From an uncultured Alphaproteobacteria bacterium (GTDB taxonomy: Bacteria > Pseudomonadota > Alphaproteobacteria > HIMB59 > GCA-002718135), in contig CACMKZ010000007.1 of assembly GCA_902614375.1 (NCBI GenBank), positions 1-64,000 on the forward strand: a DNA stretch of 64,000 nucleotides, written 5' to 3'. Under the pieces are notes generated by a model. It was given only the letters and a program-made list of their open reading frames with translations. It was not told where the DNA came from and made no database searches. The translations under genes were made by a program, and so were the position numbers. Below are positions 1 to 9,030 of the stretch, piece by piece. The stretch's first letter is position 1. The number at the start of each line of letters is the position of its first letter.

Positions 1-75
1 TACTAAACTTATAAAATAAATTGATATAAAGATTATAGAAATAAATGATCTTAAAAATAAATTTTTATAATCCAT
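1..75 (-). CDS. cdsA: CdsA N-terminus, phosphatidate cytidylyltransferase (partial)
   Basis: Only the first 25 codons are inside the window; the gene runs off the left edge. It starts with ATG at 73-75, overlapping the uppS stop by 11 bases in another frame, and encodes a short hydrophilic start (MDYKNLFLRSF) followed by a hydrophobic segment rich in Ile, Phe and Leu, as in a first membrane helix. In alphaproteobacteria uppS is usually followed by cdsA, the membrane enzyme that makes CDP-diacylglycerol from phosphatidate and CTP. The identification rests on gene order and the membrane-like start, not on any catalytic motif. Confidence 0.55.
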   Translation of the reverse strand, partial: MDYKNLFLRSFISIIFISIYFISLV

Positions 76-745
76 ATTTTCTTTGAATTTTAAGATATTC
101 ATGAATTATTGAATTAAATTCTTTTTCTGAAAAATCGGGCCATAATGTTTCTGTAAAAAAAAATTCAGAATAAGTTAAGTTATACATAATAAAGTTACTT
201 AATCTTTTGTAGCCTCCAGTTCTAATTAAAATATCAGGATCTGGAGCTAAACCTAAATAAAATAAATTTTTAATATTCTTATCATTATTAATATTTAATT
301 TTTTTTCACTATTAATTATTTTATTTAAAACATATTTAATTTCGTCTTTAAATCCATAATTAAAAGCAATATTCAAAATTAATTTTTTATTTTTAGATGA
401 TATTTTTTCTATACTCTCAAATATTTGCAATAATTTTCTAGGTAGATTTTTTTTTGAGCCAAAAATATTTATTTTTACTCCCTTTTCATCAATTAAATCA
501 TTAAATGTTTGTGAAAAGTTATCATAAATAATATTGTAAATTAAATTTACAGATGATCTGTTAAAGTTTTCTGAAGATAAAGCAAAAATAGTTAAGTATG
601 ATATTTTTTTTGATAATGAAAAATTAACCAAATTTTTAATATTTTCAAAACCTTTTTTATAACCATAAGAATTAGAGAATTTATTTTTTTTTGCCCATCT
701 TTTATTCCCATCAAGAATTAGGGCTATATGGTTTAACCTATTCAA
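65..745 (-). CDS. uppS: Isoprenyl transferase (undecaprenyl diphosphate synthase)
   Basis: Cis-prenyltransferase that elongates farnesyl diphosphate with isopentenyl diphosphate to the C55 lipid carrier for peptidoglycan and LPS precursors; cytoplasmic and membrane-associated. The 226-residue protein has the N-terminal signature HIALILDGNKRWA (residues 6-18, catalytic Asp12) and the late motif RTGGYKRLSNF (about 174-184), where the usual form is RTGGExRLSNF. Position 15 is Lys where most family members have Gly (or Arg in DGNRRWA variants). Five bases separate it from frr upstream, and it overlaps the next gene (cdsA), so it belongs to the rpsB-tsf-pyrH-frr-uppS-cdsA run. Length is slightly short for the family (about 230-250). 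Confidence 0.95.
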   Translation of the reverse strand: MNRLNHIALILDGNKRWAKKNKFSNSYGYKKGFENIKNLVNFSLSKKISYLTIFALSSENFNRSSVNLIYNIIYDNFSQTFNDLIDEKGVKINIFGSKKNLPRKLLQIFESIEKISSKNKKLILNIAFNYGFKDEIKYVLNKIINSEKKLNINNDKNIKNLFYLGLAPDPDILIRTGGYKRLSNFIMYNLTYSEFFFTETLWPDFSEKEFNSIIHEYLKIQRKYGL

Positions 746-750
746 CAGAC

Positions 751-1293
751 CTATACTTTCAAAATATCAGTTTTTTTTAATTCTAATATTTTGTCAATTT
801 TTTCTATATTATTATCTGTTATTTTTTGAATTTCATTCAATCTTCTTTTTAAATCATCCTCAGAAAGACTAGAGTCTTTTTTTTCATTTTTTGAAATTTC
901 TATAAAGTCTCTTCTGATATTTCTTACAGTAATTTTTGAATTTTCAGCAAATTCAGATGCTATTTTAATTATTTCTTTTCTTCTTTCTTCACTTAATTTT
1001 GGAATTGGAAGTCTTATGAGTTGACCATCTGTTTGAGGATTAATTCCTAAATTTGACTCAGTAATAGAATTTTCAATTAATTTAATTAAAGATGAATCCC
1101 ATACTTGTATTGTAATGGTGCTTGCATCTTGAACAGAGATATTGCCAAGCTGATTTATGGGGGTTCTTGAACCGTAAGCATCTATCAATATGTTGTCTAA
1201 CATTGAAGGGTTTGCTCTTGAAGTCCTTAAAGAATTTAATTCCTTTTCAAAATGTGAAACAGCAGATTTCATTTTATTTTCAAGATCGCTCAT
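751..1293 (-). CDS. frr: Ribosome recycling factor
   Basis: RRF splits post-termination ribosomes together with EF-G. The 180-residue product has the expected three-helix-bundle pattern: an N-terminal helix ending in LNSLRTSRANPSML (about 20-33), the small beta domain (TPINQLGNISVQDAS) and a C-terminal pair of charged helices including SEERRKEIIK. Length matches the family (about 185). It lies 2 bases downstream of pyrH and 5 bases upstream of uppS on the same strand, so translational coupling is likely. Nothing unusual beyond the high Lys/Ile/Asn content of this genome. Confidence 0.97.
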   Translation of the reverse strand: MSDLENKMKSAVSHFEKELNSLRTSRANPSMLDNILIDAYGSRTPINQLGNISVQDASTITIQVWDSSLIKLIENSITESNLGINPQTDGQLIRLPIPKLSEERRKEIIKIASEFAENSKITVRNIRRDFIEISKNEKKDSSLSEDDLKRRLNEIQKITDNNIEKIDKILELKKTDILKV

Positions 1294-1295
1294 AA

Positions 1296-1997
1296 TTAAC
1301 TTATTTTACTATATGAACCTTTGCGATTCAAAACATTAATTAAGGAGTTTTTATTAAAAATATTAGTAATAAAAATTGGTATTTTGGTATCTTTAGCCAA
1401 ACTTATGGCAGTTAAATCCATAACCTGTAAATTTTTATTTATGACTTCATTGTATGTAATATTTTTAATTAATTTAGCATTTTTATTTTTAACTGGATCT
1501 TTATTGTATATCCCATCAACCTTTGTTGCTTTAATAATTAATTTACAATCTAACTCAGAGGCTCTTAAAGTTGCAGCAGTATCTGTAGAAAAGAATGGAT
1601 TACCGGTACCTGCTGCAAATATAACAATTCTATCTCTCTCCAAGTGTCTTATTGCTCTTCTTCTAATATAAGGCTCGGCTATTTGTGACATTGTAATTGC
1701 TGATTGAACTCTAGTTGGTACATTAATTTTTTCTAAACTACTTTGTAAAGATAATGCGTTCATTACAGTAGCTAACATACCCATATAATCAGATGTTGAT
1801 CTGTCTATTCCTTCAGACGCACCCTTTATTCCTCTAAATATATTTCCACCACCAATAATTAAACAAATTTGATATTTTTTTTTGTATACTTGTTTAATTT
1901 GATTAGAGATTTTATTTATTGTTGAAACATCTATCCCATAGTTAGAAGATCCCATAAGTGACTCACCTGAGATCTTAAGTAATATTCTTTTATTCAT
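1296..1997 (-). CDS. pyrH: UMP kinase
   Basis: Phosphorylates UMP to UDP with ATP, in pyrimidine nucleotide synthesis. It belongs to the amino-acid-kinase fold family. Visible motifs are KISGESLMG (8-16), the glycine loop GGGNIFRG (49-56), and the DTAATLRA segment around residue 138 that lines the UMP site. At 233 residues it has the usual bacterial length (235-245). It sits between tsf (1 base apart) and frr (2 bases), the standard order in alphaproteobacteria. The bacterial enzyme is typically a hexamer controlled by GTP and UTP. Confidence 0.97.
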   Translation of the reverse strand: MNKRILLKISGESLMGSSNYGIDVSTINKISNQIKQVYKKKYQICLIIGGGNIFRGIKGASEGIDRSTSDYMGMLATVMNALSLQSSLEKINVPTRVQSAITMSQIAEPYIRRRAIRHLERDRIVIFAAGTGNPFFSTDTAATLRASELDCKLIIKATKVDGIYNKDPVKNKNAKLIKNITYNEVINKNLQVMDLTAISLAKDTKIPIFITNIFNKNSLINVLNRKGSYSKIS

Positions 1998-1998
1998 T

Positions 1999-2850
1999 TT
2001 ATAAATTAATTAAATCAAAAGATATTAAGTTATATTCATATTTTGAGTGTTGATTAATTATATCTCTAACAGTTTTATCTTGATCTAAAATATAAGATTG
2101 ATTTAATAGAGTAACTTCACTGAAGTATTTTTTCATTTTACCTTCTAGTATTTTATCTGCTATGTTTGATGGTTTTCCAGAATTTAAAATTAATTCTTTT
2201 TGAATTTTTTCTTCATTAATTACTAAATTTTTATCTAAATCATTAATATCCATAGATTCAGGTTTCATTGCTGCAATATGCATACATAGATTCTTAGATA
2301 AAGCTTCAGTTTCAGTATTTTTATTTGTAGAAGAATATTCTACCAATGAAATTATTTTTCCAATATTTTTTCTATAACTATTGTGTATATAAAATGAATA
2401 ACTGGAATTTTTATTTTCCTTAATTAATAAATCATTAAGAATAAGATTTTCTCCTATTTTTGCAATCATTGAATTAAAATAATCTTGTACAGTTCCGTTT
2501 TCAAACTGTAATTTTAGGAATTCTTCCTTATCTATGTTAGTATTATTTTCTAAAACTAAGTTTCCTAAAGTATCAAGAAAATCTAAGAAAGTATCACTTT
2601 TAGCCGCAAAGTCTGTTTCACTATTCACTTTAATTAATGCTGTAATGTTCTCATTTGAATAAACGCCTACAGCACCTTCAATTGCTGCTCGATCACTTTT
2701 TTTTGATGCTTTTGCTAATCCTTTTTTCCTCAATGCTTCAATGGATTTTTCAATATCATTATTATTATCCTCTAGAGATTTCTTACAATCTAAGAATCCT
2801 GCACCAGTCTTTTCTCTTAATTCTTTAATTAATTCAGTAATACTAGACAT
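1999..2850 (-). CDS. tsf: Translation elongation factor Ts
   Basis: Guanine-nucleotide exchange factor for EF-Tu. The 283-residue protein shows the N-terminal UBA-like domain ([20 protein letters not shown], residues 4-23) and the diagnostic [10 protein letters not shown] motif (79-88), whose Asp-Phe inserts into EF-Tu to displace Mg-GDP. The core and dimerisation region follow ([13 protein letters not shown], about 188-200). The start codon shares one base with the rpsB stop, so tsf is translationally coupled to rpsB and probably under the same leader control. Confidence 0.97.
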   Translation of the reverse strand: MSSITELIKELREKTGAGFLDCKKSLEDNNNDIEKSIEALRKKGLAKASKKSDRAAIEGAVGVYSNENITALIKVNSETDFAAKSDTFLDFLDTLGNLVLENNTNIDKEEFLKLQFENGTVQDYFNSMIAKIGENLILNDLLIKENKNSSYSFYIHNSYRKNIGKIISLVEYSSTNKNTETEALSKNLCMHIAAMKPESMDINDLDKNLVINEEKIQKELILNSGKPSNIADKILEGKMKKYFSEVTLLNQSYILDQDKTVRDIINQHSKYEYNLISFDLINL

Positions 2851-3602
2851 TATTTATTATCCTTTTTTACATCTTCATCTAAATTTTTATCTTTAACATT
2901 AGATATATCTTGAAAGCTAGTGGCGTCTTGAATAGTTTCTAAGAAATAATTTTTATACAAATTTATTGAACGAAGGGCATCATCATTTCCAGGAATTATA
3001 TAGTCAATATTTTCTGGATCAGCATTAGTATCAACTATTGCAACTACTGGTATATTAAGTTTGGTTGCCTCACTTACTGCAATTTTATCTTTGATTACAT
3101 CAAACACAACTAAAAGATCTGGTTTGCCATTAAGGTTTCTAATCCCGCCTATGTTTAATTCAAGTTTTTGCTTTTCTCTAGAAATATCTAATAATTCTTT
3201 TTTTGATAAGTTTTTTGATAGATCGTTATCTTTTAAAAATAATTCAATCTCCTCTAATCTTTTTATAGAATTTGAAATTGTATTCCAATTAGTTAATGTT
3301 CCACCTAACCATCTTTTATTAACATAAAAATTGTTATTTAACATAGCTAATTCTTTCACTACATCACTGCATTGTTTTTTTGTTCCTACAAAAAGTATTT
3401 TTCCAGATTTAGAAATAGTTTCATGGATCTTTGTAAGAGCAGTATTAAGTAACTCTAGAGTAATTCTTAAATCAAAAATATGAATGTTATTTCTAACACC
3501 ATAAATATATTCTTTCATCTTAGGATTCCATCTTCTAACATTGTGTCCAAAATGTACACCCGACTCTAGAAGATCTTCAATTTTAACTTCAGGTAAATTC
3601 AT
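2850..3602 (-). CDS. rpsB: 30S ribosomal protein S2
   Basis: Small-subunit ribosomal protein, needed with S1 for mRNA docking. I chose ATG at 3602: it is preceded by GGGAG six bases upstream and gives the family start [20 protein letters not shown]. An in-frame GTG at 3626 would add eight residues but lies upstream of this ribosome site and inside the leader hairpin. Family motifs include the ESGVHFGH start, [19 protein letters not shown] and [11 protein letters not shown]. The product is 250 residues, with an acidic/basic tail. It overlaps tsf by one base. Confidence 0.96.
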   Translation of the reverse strand: MNLPEVKIEDLLESGVHFGHNVRRWNPKMKEYIYGVRNNIHIFDLRITLELLNTALTKIHETISKSGKILFVGTKKQCSDVVKELAMLNNNFYVNKRWLGGTLTNWNTISNSIKRLEEIELFLKDNDLSKNLSKKELLDISREKQKLELNIGGIRNLNGKPDLLVVFDVIKDKIAVSEATKLNIPVVAIVDTNADPENIDYIIPGNDDALRSINLYKNYFLETIQDATSFQDISNVKDKNLDEDVKKDNK

Positions 3603-3660
3603 AATAACTCCCGGTTTAACCTCCACAGAAATAAAAACACCGGTTTTTTCTGTGTGCTAG
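3603..3660 (-). promoter_or_regulatory. Structured 5' leader of rpsB-tsf (candidate S2 autoregulatory RNA)
   Basis: On the minus strand, a hairpin lies just upstream of the rpsB ribosome site. The outer stem CACAGA/TCTGTG pairs 3649-3654 with 3624-3629, and an inner stem AAAAAC/GTTTTT pairs 3633-3638 with 3643-3648 around an ACCG loop. A GGAGG (3619-3623) and then GGGAG before the ATG follow directly. rpsB is known to be autoregulated by S2 through its leader in enterobacteria. That this hairpin performs the same job here is an inference from its position. Confidence 0.45.
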
Positions 3661-3700
3661 ATTTAATATGATCGATGTATTATTATATAGTATTATTTTT

Positions 3701-6700
3701 TCAAGATATTTCTAAAGAATAATCTAAGATTTTTGATTTATTCAAATCATCAAGCTTTTTATATGATTTAATAGAATACTTGCGAAAATCAAAATTCACT
3801 AATTTTTGATCTACTGTAATAAATAAATCAACATCATGATTAAAGTTTTTATCTTTCTTTTCTTCAAAAATATTATCTTTTAATTCTGCTAAATGCTTAA
3901 TGTTTGTATAAATATTAAATTTAGACTTTCTATTATTAAATACTTTATCAAGTAAAGCGATATCTCTAATTATGAAACGTGTATCAGTATTATTTTTTAC
4001 AATATCTACATTAAATATTAATAAATTTCCCTCTTTAAGCAATGGTCGGTATTTATATAAATTTTCACTAAATATTGTTAATTCAAATTGAAAACTTGTT
4101 TCTGAGACAGTGATAAAGGCATATTTTTTACCATCTTTATTAGATCTTTCTTTAATATCTAAAATCGCACCACAAACTTTTATTGAGTTTACGTTATGAT
4201 TTTCTGAGTAATCTTTAAAAGGAAAAATATTTTCTAATTCAAAAAACTTCTTTGGATACAGATTTAGTGGATGATCAGAAAAATAAAAACCTATAACCTC
4301 TAATTCATTAGATAATATTTCTGAATTTTTCCACTTTTCATAATTTTGATTAAATAGATTTTTGTCTTCAAAAGAAATTTCATTTTCTTCAAAAAGCATA
4401 TCTTGATTTATATTTTTTTCTCCTCCATATAAGTCAACAAATTTTGGAACATTATTAAATAATTTTGATCTGTTAATCTCTATACTATCGAATGCTCCAG
4501 CTTGAATAAGCTTTTCTAGTTGCCTTTTATTAATTACATCTTTTGAAACTCTTTTCATAAAATCTATAATATTTTTAAATTTACCATTTTTATTTCTTTC
4601 ATGTACCATGCTTGAAATTGATTTTAGCCCAACACCTTTTATTGCAGCAAGGCCAAATCTAATTGATTTTGAAGTTTCATTCTTTTCTATTGAAAATAAA
4701 GAGTTTGAATTATTAATATCTGGTTTTAGAAAGTTAATGTTCAGCCTTTCTATTTCTTGTTTAAGTAAAATAATTTTTTCTGTTCTATCGATAGAATAGT
4801 TTAATGTTGCTGTTAGAAATTCATGCGGAAAGTTAGCTTTTAAATATGCAGTTTGATAAGATATCAAAGCATAAGCGGCTGCATGACTCTTATTGAAACC
4901 ATAACCAGCAAATTTGTCAACCAAATCAAAAATTTTTGAGGCTTCTTTTTTTTCAATATTATTTTGAACTGCACCCTCAATAAATCTTGATTTTTGCATA
5001 TCCATTTCTTTTTGAATTTTTTTTCCCATTGCTCTTCTTAATAGATCTGCTTCACCTAAAGAATAATTAGATAAAACTTGCGCAATTTGCATTACTTGTT
5101 CTTGATACACAATAATTCCATAAGTTTCTTTTAAGACATCTTCTAACATAGTATGAAGATATCTTATTTCTTCACGCCCATGTTTTCTATTGCAAAAGGA
5201 TGGTATATTATCCATTGGCCCTGGTCTAAATAAAGCAACTACAGCGATTATTTCTTCAAATTTATCTGGTTGCAACTGACGGAGAACACTCCCCATACCG
5301 TTACTTTCCAACTGAAAAATTCCTACAGTTTCACCTTTACTAAGCTGATCATAGGTTTTTGTATCTTTTAAAGATATGCTATCAATTAAGAAATTTTTAT
5401 TTTCTTTTACAATTAATTTTACGCAATCATCAATAATTGACAAAGTAGTTAATCCAAGAAAATCAAATTTTACTAAACCTGCTTCTTCAACATATTTCAT
5501 AGAAAACTGGGTTGCATTTGTGTCTGTATTTTGATCTTTATACAAAGGAACTACTTTTGATAACTTTTCATGGCCAATAACTACACCTGCAGCGTGTGTA
5601 GAAGCATGTCTGTGAGTTCCTTCAATTTTAAGACTTACATCAATAATATTCGAAATTCTTTCATCACTGCTGATCCTTTCTTGCAAACTTCTTTCAGATT
5701 TTATTGACTCACTCAAGGTTAAAGGGTTTGAGGGATTAAAAGGTATTAATTTGGCAAATGAGTCAACTTCACCATATGGAACCTCTAAAACTCTTCCAAT
5801 ATCTCTAACAGCAGCTCTTGATGCTAAAGTACCAAATGTAATTATATGAGCAACGCACTCACTGCCATATTTTTTACCAACATATTCTATAACTTCATCT
5901 CTTCTTGTTTGACAAAAATCTATATCAAAATCTGGCATTGATACTCTTTCTGGGTTTAAAAATCTTTCGAACAGTAAATCGTAATCTAATGGATCTAAAT
6001 CTGTTATTCCCAGACACCAAGCAACTAAACTTCCTGCACCTGACCCCCTACCAGGGCCAACAGGAATATGTTGTTTCTTAGCCCAATTAACAAAATCAGC
6101 TACTATTAAAAAATATCCTGCAAATCCCATTCTAATAATTATTTCATTTTCATACTTTAACCTTTCAGTATAGATTTCAATATTTTTAATATTCTTTTCT
6201 TTAATTTTTTTAGCAAGTCCAAGTTCAGATGATTTTATTAAAAAGTCTTCAGCTGATAAATTTTGATCATTTTTAAATTCAGGTAATTGAGGTTTTGCTG
6301 ATTCAGGAAAATAATTGCAAGATATAGCAATATTAAAATTATTTTGTATTATCTCAGGTATATCCTCAAAATTTAAATACATTTCTTCACTTGATTTAAA
6401 GTAAATATTCTCATTTGAAGTATTTCTTTGAGAATTATTTATAGTAGATTTTTGTGCAATGCATAATAATGCGTCATGAGCTGAAAAATCATCTTCATAG
6501 GCATATTTAATATTATTTGAGCCAATAAGAGGTATATCAAACTCTTTTGATAAATTGATAAATTCTTTTTCAAAGATATCTATGTTTTGATCTTTTATTC
6601 TCTGAATTTCAAAAAGAAAATTTTGCTTATATATTTTTTTAAATTTTGTAATAAATTGAATTATATCCTTTTTTCTATTTTCTTTATTTAATAAAAGTAA

Positions 6701-7105
6701 AGGGTTAAATTCACCACCCACATAACAAAATAAACCTTCTGAGAATTTTTCTAATTGTGAAAGATGTATACCTATATTGTTTCCGTTATTGAGATGAGAA
6801 AGTGAGCTTAATTCTAAAAGATTCCTATATCCATTTTCATTTTTTACTAAAAATGTAATTTGGGATATTTGATCATTTGAATAAATATCTAATAAATTTA
6901 TTGAAGTTCCAATTATAGGTTGAATATTATTTTTTACGCATTCTTTAGAAAATTCAAATACACCAAACATATTATTATTATCTGTTATTGCAATTGCAGG
7001 CATTCCATTTTTTTTAGCAAGATCGACTAAATTAGTAATTTTTAGCGTACTTTCAGATAAAGAATATGAAGATAAAGCACGTAAATGAACAAAAGGATTA
7101 TTCAT
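3701..7105 (-). CDS. dnaE: DNA polymerase III alpha subunit
   Basis: Replicative C-family polymerase catalytic subunit, 1134 residues. Order: PHP domain (about 4-270), palm/fingers with GPGRGSGAGS near residue 350 and the catalytic PDFDIDF motif near 390, then the beta-binding and OB-fold region (EVIGFYFSDHPL, about 925-936) and a C-terminal tau-binding region. The PHP domain has lost metal ligands: the second His of the usual HLRVHSxYS is Leu (HLRALSSYS), so phosphoesterase or proofreading activity by PHP is unlikely, as in E. coli. Proofreading would need a separate epsilon subunit. The start overlaps the lolD stop by 8 bases. Confidence 0.97.
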   Translation of the reverse strand: MNNPFVHLRALSSYSLSESTLKITNLVDLAKKNGMPAIAITDNNNMFGVFEFSKECVKNNIQPIIGTSINLLDIYSNDQISQITFLVKNENGYRNLLELSSLSHLNNGNNIGIHLSQLEKFSEGLFCYVGGEFNPLLLLNKENRKKDIIQFITKFKKIYKQNFLFEIQRIKDQNIDIFEKEFINLSKEFDIPLIGSNNIKYAYEDDFSAHDALLCIAQKSTINNSQRNTSNENIYFKSSEEMYLNFEDIPEIIQNNFNIAISCNYFPESAKPQLPEFKNDQNLSAEDFLIKSSELGLAKKIKEKNIKNIEIYTERLKYENEIIIRMGFAGYFLIVADFVNWAKKQHIPVGPGRGSGAGSLVAWCLGITDLDPLDYDLLFERFLNPERVSMPDFDIDFCQTRRDEVIEYVGKKYGSECVAHIITFGTLASRAAVRDIGRVLEVPYGEVDSFAKLIPFNPSNPLTLSESIKSERSLQERISSDERISNIIDVSLKIEGTHRHASTHAAGVVIGHEKLSKVVPLYKDQNTDTNATQFSMKYVEEAGLVKFDFLGLTTLSIIDDCVKLIVKENKNFLIDSISLKDTKTYDQLSKGETVGIFQLESNGMGSVLRQLQPDKFEEIIAVVALFRPGPMDNIPSFCNRKHGREEIRYLHTMLEDVLKETYGIIVYQEQVMQIAQVLSNYSLGEADLLRRAMGKKIQKEMDMQKSRFIEGAVQNNIEKKEASKIFDLVDKFAGYGFNKSHAAAYALISYQTAYLKANFPHEFLTATLNYSIDRTEKIILLKQEIERLNINFLKPDINNSNSLFSIEKNETSKSIRFGLAAIKGVGLKSISSMVHERNKNGKFKNIIDFMKRVSKDVINKRQLEKLIQAGAFDSIEINRSKLFNNVPKFVDLYGGEKNINQDMLFEENEISFEDKNLFNQNYEKWKNSEILSNELEVIGFYFSDHPLNLYPKKFFELENIFPFKDYSENHNVNSIKVCGAILDIKERSNKDGKKYAFITVSETSFQFELTIFSENLYKYRPLLKEGNLLIFNVDIVKNNTDTRFIIRDIALLDKVFNNRKSKFNIYTNIKHLAELKDNIFEEKKDKNFNHDVDLFITVDQKLVNFDFRKYSIKSYKKLDDLNKSKILDYSLEIS

Positions 7106-7787
7106 TTGTCAAATGTATTTTCTTATTTTTAAAATAATAAATTTCATCAGCTAATAAAGAATAAGTTTTGTTATGAGTAACATATACTAAAGTTTTATTA
7201 TTTTGTTCGATATAATTTATGAAAAATTTAAAAATATTGTTAGCAGTATCTTCATCAAGATTGCCCGTCATCTCATCAGCTAAGATTAAATCCGGATCAT
7301 GTATCAAAGATCTAGCAATAGCGACTCTTTGTTGTTCTCCTCCTGATAATTTTAAAGGTTTATAATTCATTCTTTCATCTAAACCGAATTCAAAAAGTAG
7401 TTTTTTAGAAATTTCATAACTTTTCTTTTCATTTTTATTAATTAACAATGGTAGCATAACATTTTCGATCACAGTAAGTTCAGGAATCAGATGAAAAAAT
7501 TGATGAATAAAACCAATGGATAATCCTCTAATTATATTCGTTTCATCTTTAGAGCACAAAGAAATATCTTTATTCTTAAAATAAAAGTTTCCATCATATT
7601 CTGAGTCAAGTAAACCAATAATATTGAGAAAAGTTGTTTTGCCCGAACCTGAAGGCCCAACAATTGAAACTTTAGTATTTTGCTTTAATTTAAAATTTAA
7701 ATTTTTAATTATCTCAATTTTTGAATTATTTTCATTTGTATAATTTTTACAAAGATTAGTTATCTCTAATAAATATTTATTATTCAC
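7098..7787 (-). CDS. lolD: Lipoprotein-releasing system ATPase LolD
   Basis: ATPase of the LolCDE-type machine that extracts lipoproteins from the inner membrane for transfer to LolA. The 229-residue ABC protein has Walker [10 protein letters not shown] (44-52), a Q-loop at Gln96, signature LSGGEQQ (147-153) and Walker B LILADE (167-172). The D-loop reads DEMTGNLD where LolD/MacB relatives usually have DEPTGNLD. It overlaps the permease gene by 8 bases upstream and dnaE by 8 bases downstream. The lol-dnaE linkage is typical of alphaproteobacteria. Confidence 0.92.
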   Translation of the reverse strand: MNNKYLLEITNLCKNYTNENNSKIEIIKNLNFKLKQNTKVSIVGPSGSGKTTFLNIIGLLDSEYDGNFYFKNKDISLCSKDETNIIRGLSIGFIHQFFHLIPELTVIENVMLPLLINKNEKKSYEISKKLLFEFGLDERMNYKPLKLSGGEQQRVAIARSLIHDPDLILADEMTGNLDEDTANNIFKFFINYIEQNNKTLVYVTHNKTYSLLADEIYYFKNKKIHLTNE

Positions 7788-9030
7788 TTCTTAAACTTTT
7801 AACAGGGTCTATTCTAGCTGAACTTAAAGCTGGAAAAATAGTTGATATAATTGATATGATTATTGCTACACAAAGTACGTAAACTACCTCATTTAGACTA
7901 ATTTTAGAAGGTAAAGATGATAAATAATAAACTTCTTCAGAAAACAGTTTTGTTCCTAGTAAATATTCTAAAAAACTTTGAATTGATTTAATATTTATTG
8001 TGAAAAGAATTCCAATTATTAATCCTATTAAAGAACCTATTAAACCAATTGAAATTCCAATAGTAAAAAATATTTTTATAATACTTTTATTACTCATTCC
8101 AATAGTTTTCAAAATTCCAATATCTTTGTTTTTTTCTTTTACAAATATAATTAATCCAGAAATTATATTTAATGATGCAACCAAGATAATTAAAGAAAGA
8201 ATAATAAACATAACATTCTTTTCCACTTTAAGTGCATTTATTAAAGTTTTGTTTTGATCCTTCCAAGAGATTGAATAAAAATTTAATAAAAGATTAGATG
8301 TTTCTAATTCTACTTTATTTTTAAATAATTCAATTTCATTAGGAGATGACGCAAAGAATTCAATTTTGTTATATATATCTTCATCATATAAGAGTAATTT
8401 TCTAACAAGTTCTGAAGATAAAAAAATTAAATTCGAATCATATTCATATAAACCTAGATCAAATATACCTACTACCTTCAATGTTTTAAATCTTGGAATG
8501 TTTCCTAAAATTGTTTTATCAGTCTTTGGAATTGCAATTTTAACCTTATCTCCCACGCTTAAATTCATTTCATTCGCTAAGGAGTCTCCAATTAATATTT
8601 CACTTTTTGGATTTTGAATTAATGCGCCTATATTAATTGAATTAAACAAATAATGATTTTTATCATATTCGTCATAGCCTTTGATCATAACACCTTTTGA
8701 ATTATTTGATTTTATAATTAAGCCATTTGTTTCAATAGATTTGTAGTATTGGTAAAAAAAAGCATTATCAATATTCAATATGAGTTCATCAGCTTGCTTA
8801 TTAGTTATCTCATTATCAATACTATAAATATTAAGGTGTGAATTAAGTCCAATTATTCTGTTAGTTAGATCAATTCTAAAACCATTCATAACAGACATTA
8901 CTATAATAATTGCTGCTACTCCTAAACTAATACCTATTATTGAAAACCAAGCGAAAATAGAAACATAGCCATCAGATTTCTTAGAAAATAAAAACCTAAA
9001 AATCAGTAATCGTTCTGATTTAGAAATCAT
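7780..9030 (-). CDS. lolC: Lipoprotein-releasing system permease LolC/LolE family
   Basis: Inner-membrane partner of LolD. The 416-residue protein has one N-terminal transmembrane helix (about 22-46, with FSIIGISLGVAAIIIVMSVM), a periplasmic domain of about 220 residues and three C-terminal helices (about 272-297, 320-345, 380-405): the FtsX/MacB-type permease layout. Only one permease gene is present here, as in many alphaproteobacteria where a single LolC/E (LolF-like) protein may act as a homodimer. The symbol lolC is by position, since C and E cannot be told apart from this sequence alone. It sits directly (0 bases) after proS. Confidence 0.9.
   Translation of the reverse strand: MISKSERLLIFRFLFSKKSDGYVSIFAWFSIIGISLGVAAIIIVMSVMNGFRIDLTNRIIGLNSHLNIYSIDNEITNKQADELILNIDNAFFYQYYKSIETNGLIIKSNNSKGVMIKGYDEYDKNHYLFNSINIGALIQNPKSEILIGDSLANEMNLSVGDKVKIAIPKTDKTILGNIPRFKTLKVVGIFDLGLYEYDSNLIFLSSELVRKLLLYDEDIYNKIEFFASSPNEIELFKNKVELETSNLLLNFYSISWKDQNKTLINALKVEKNVMFIILSLIILVASLNIISGLIIFVKEKNKDIGILKTIGMSNKSIIKIFFTIGISIGLIGSLIGLIIGILFTINIKSIQSFLEYLLGTKLFSEEVYYLSSLPSKISLNEVVYVLCVAIIISIISTIFPALSSARIDPVKSLRSE

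Noticed and set aside
65..745. Lys in place of Gly in the DGNGRWA motif of UppS as a sign of altered function
   Set aside because: Variants such as DGNRRWA are common in active prenyltransferases, so a basic residue here is not remarkable.
3701..7105. Loss of PHP-domain metal ligands in DnaE as a novel feature
   Set aside because: E. coli DnaE also has a degenerate PHP domain; this is ordinary for polymerases paired with a separate epsilon proofreader.
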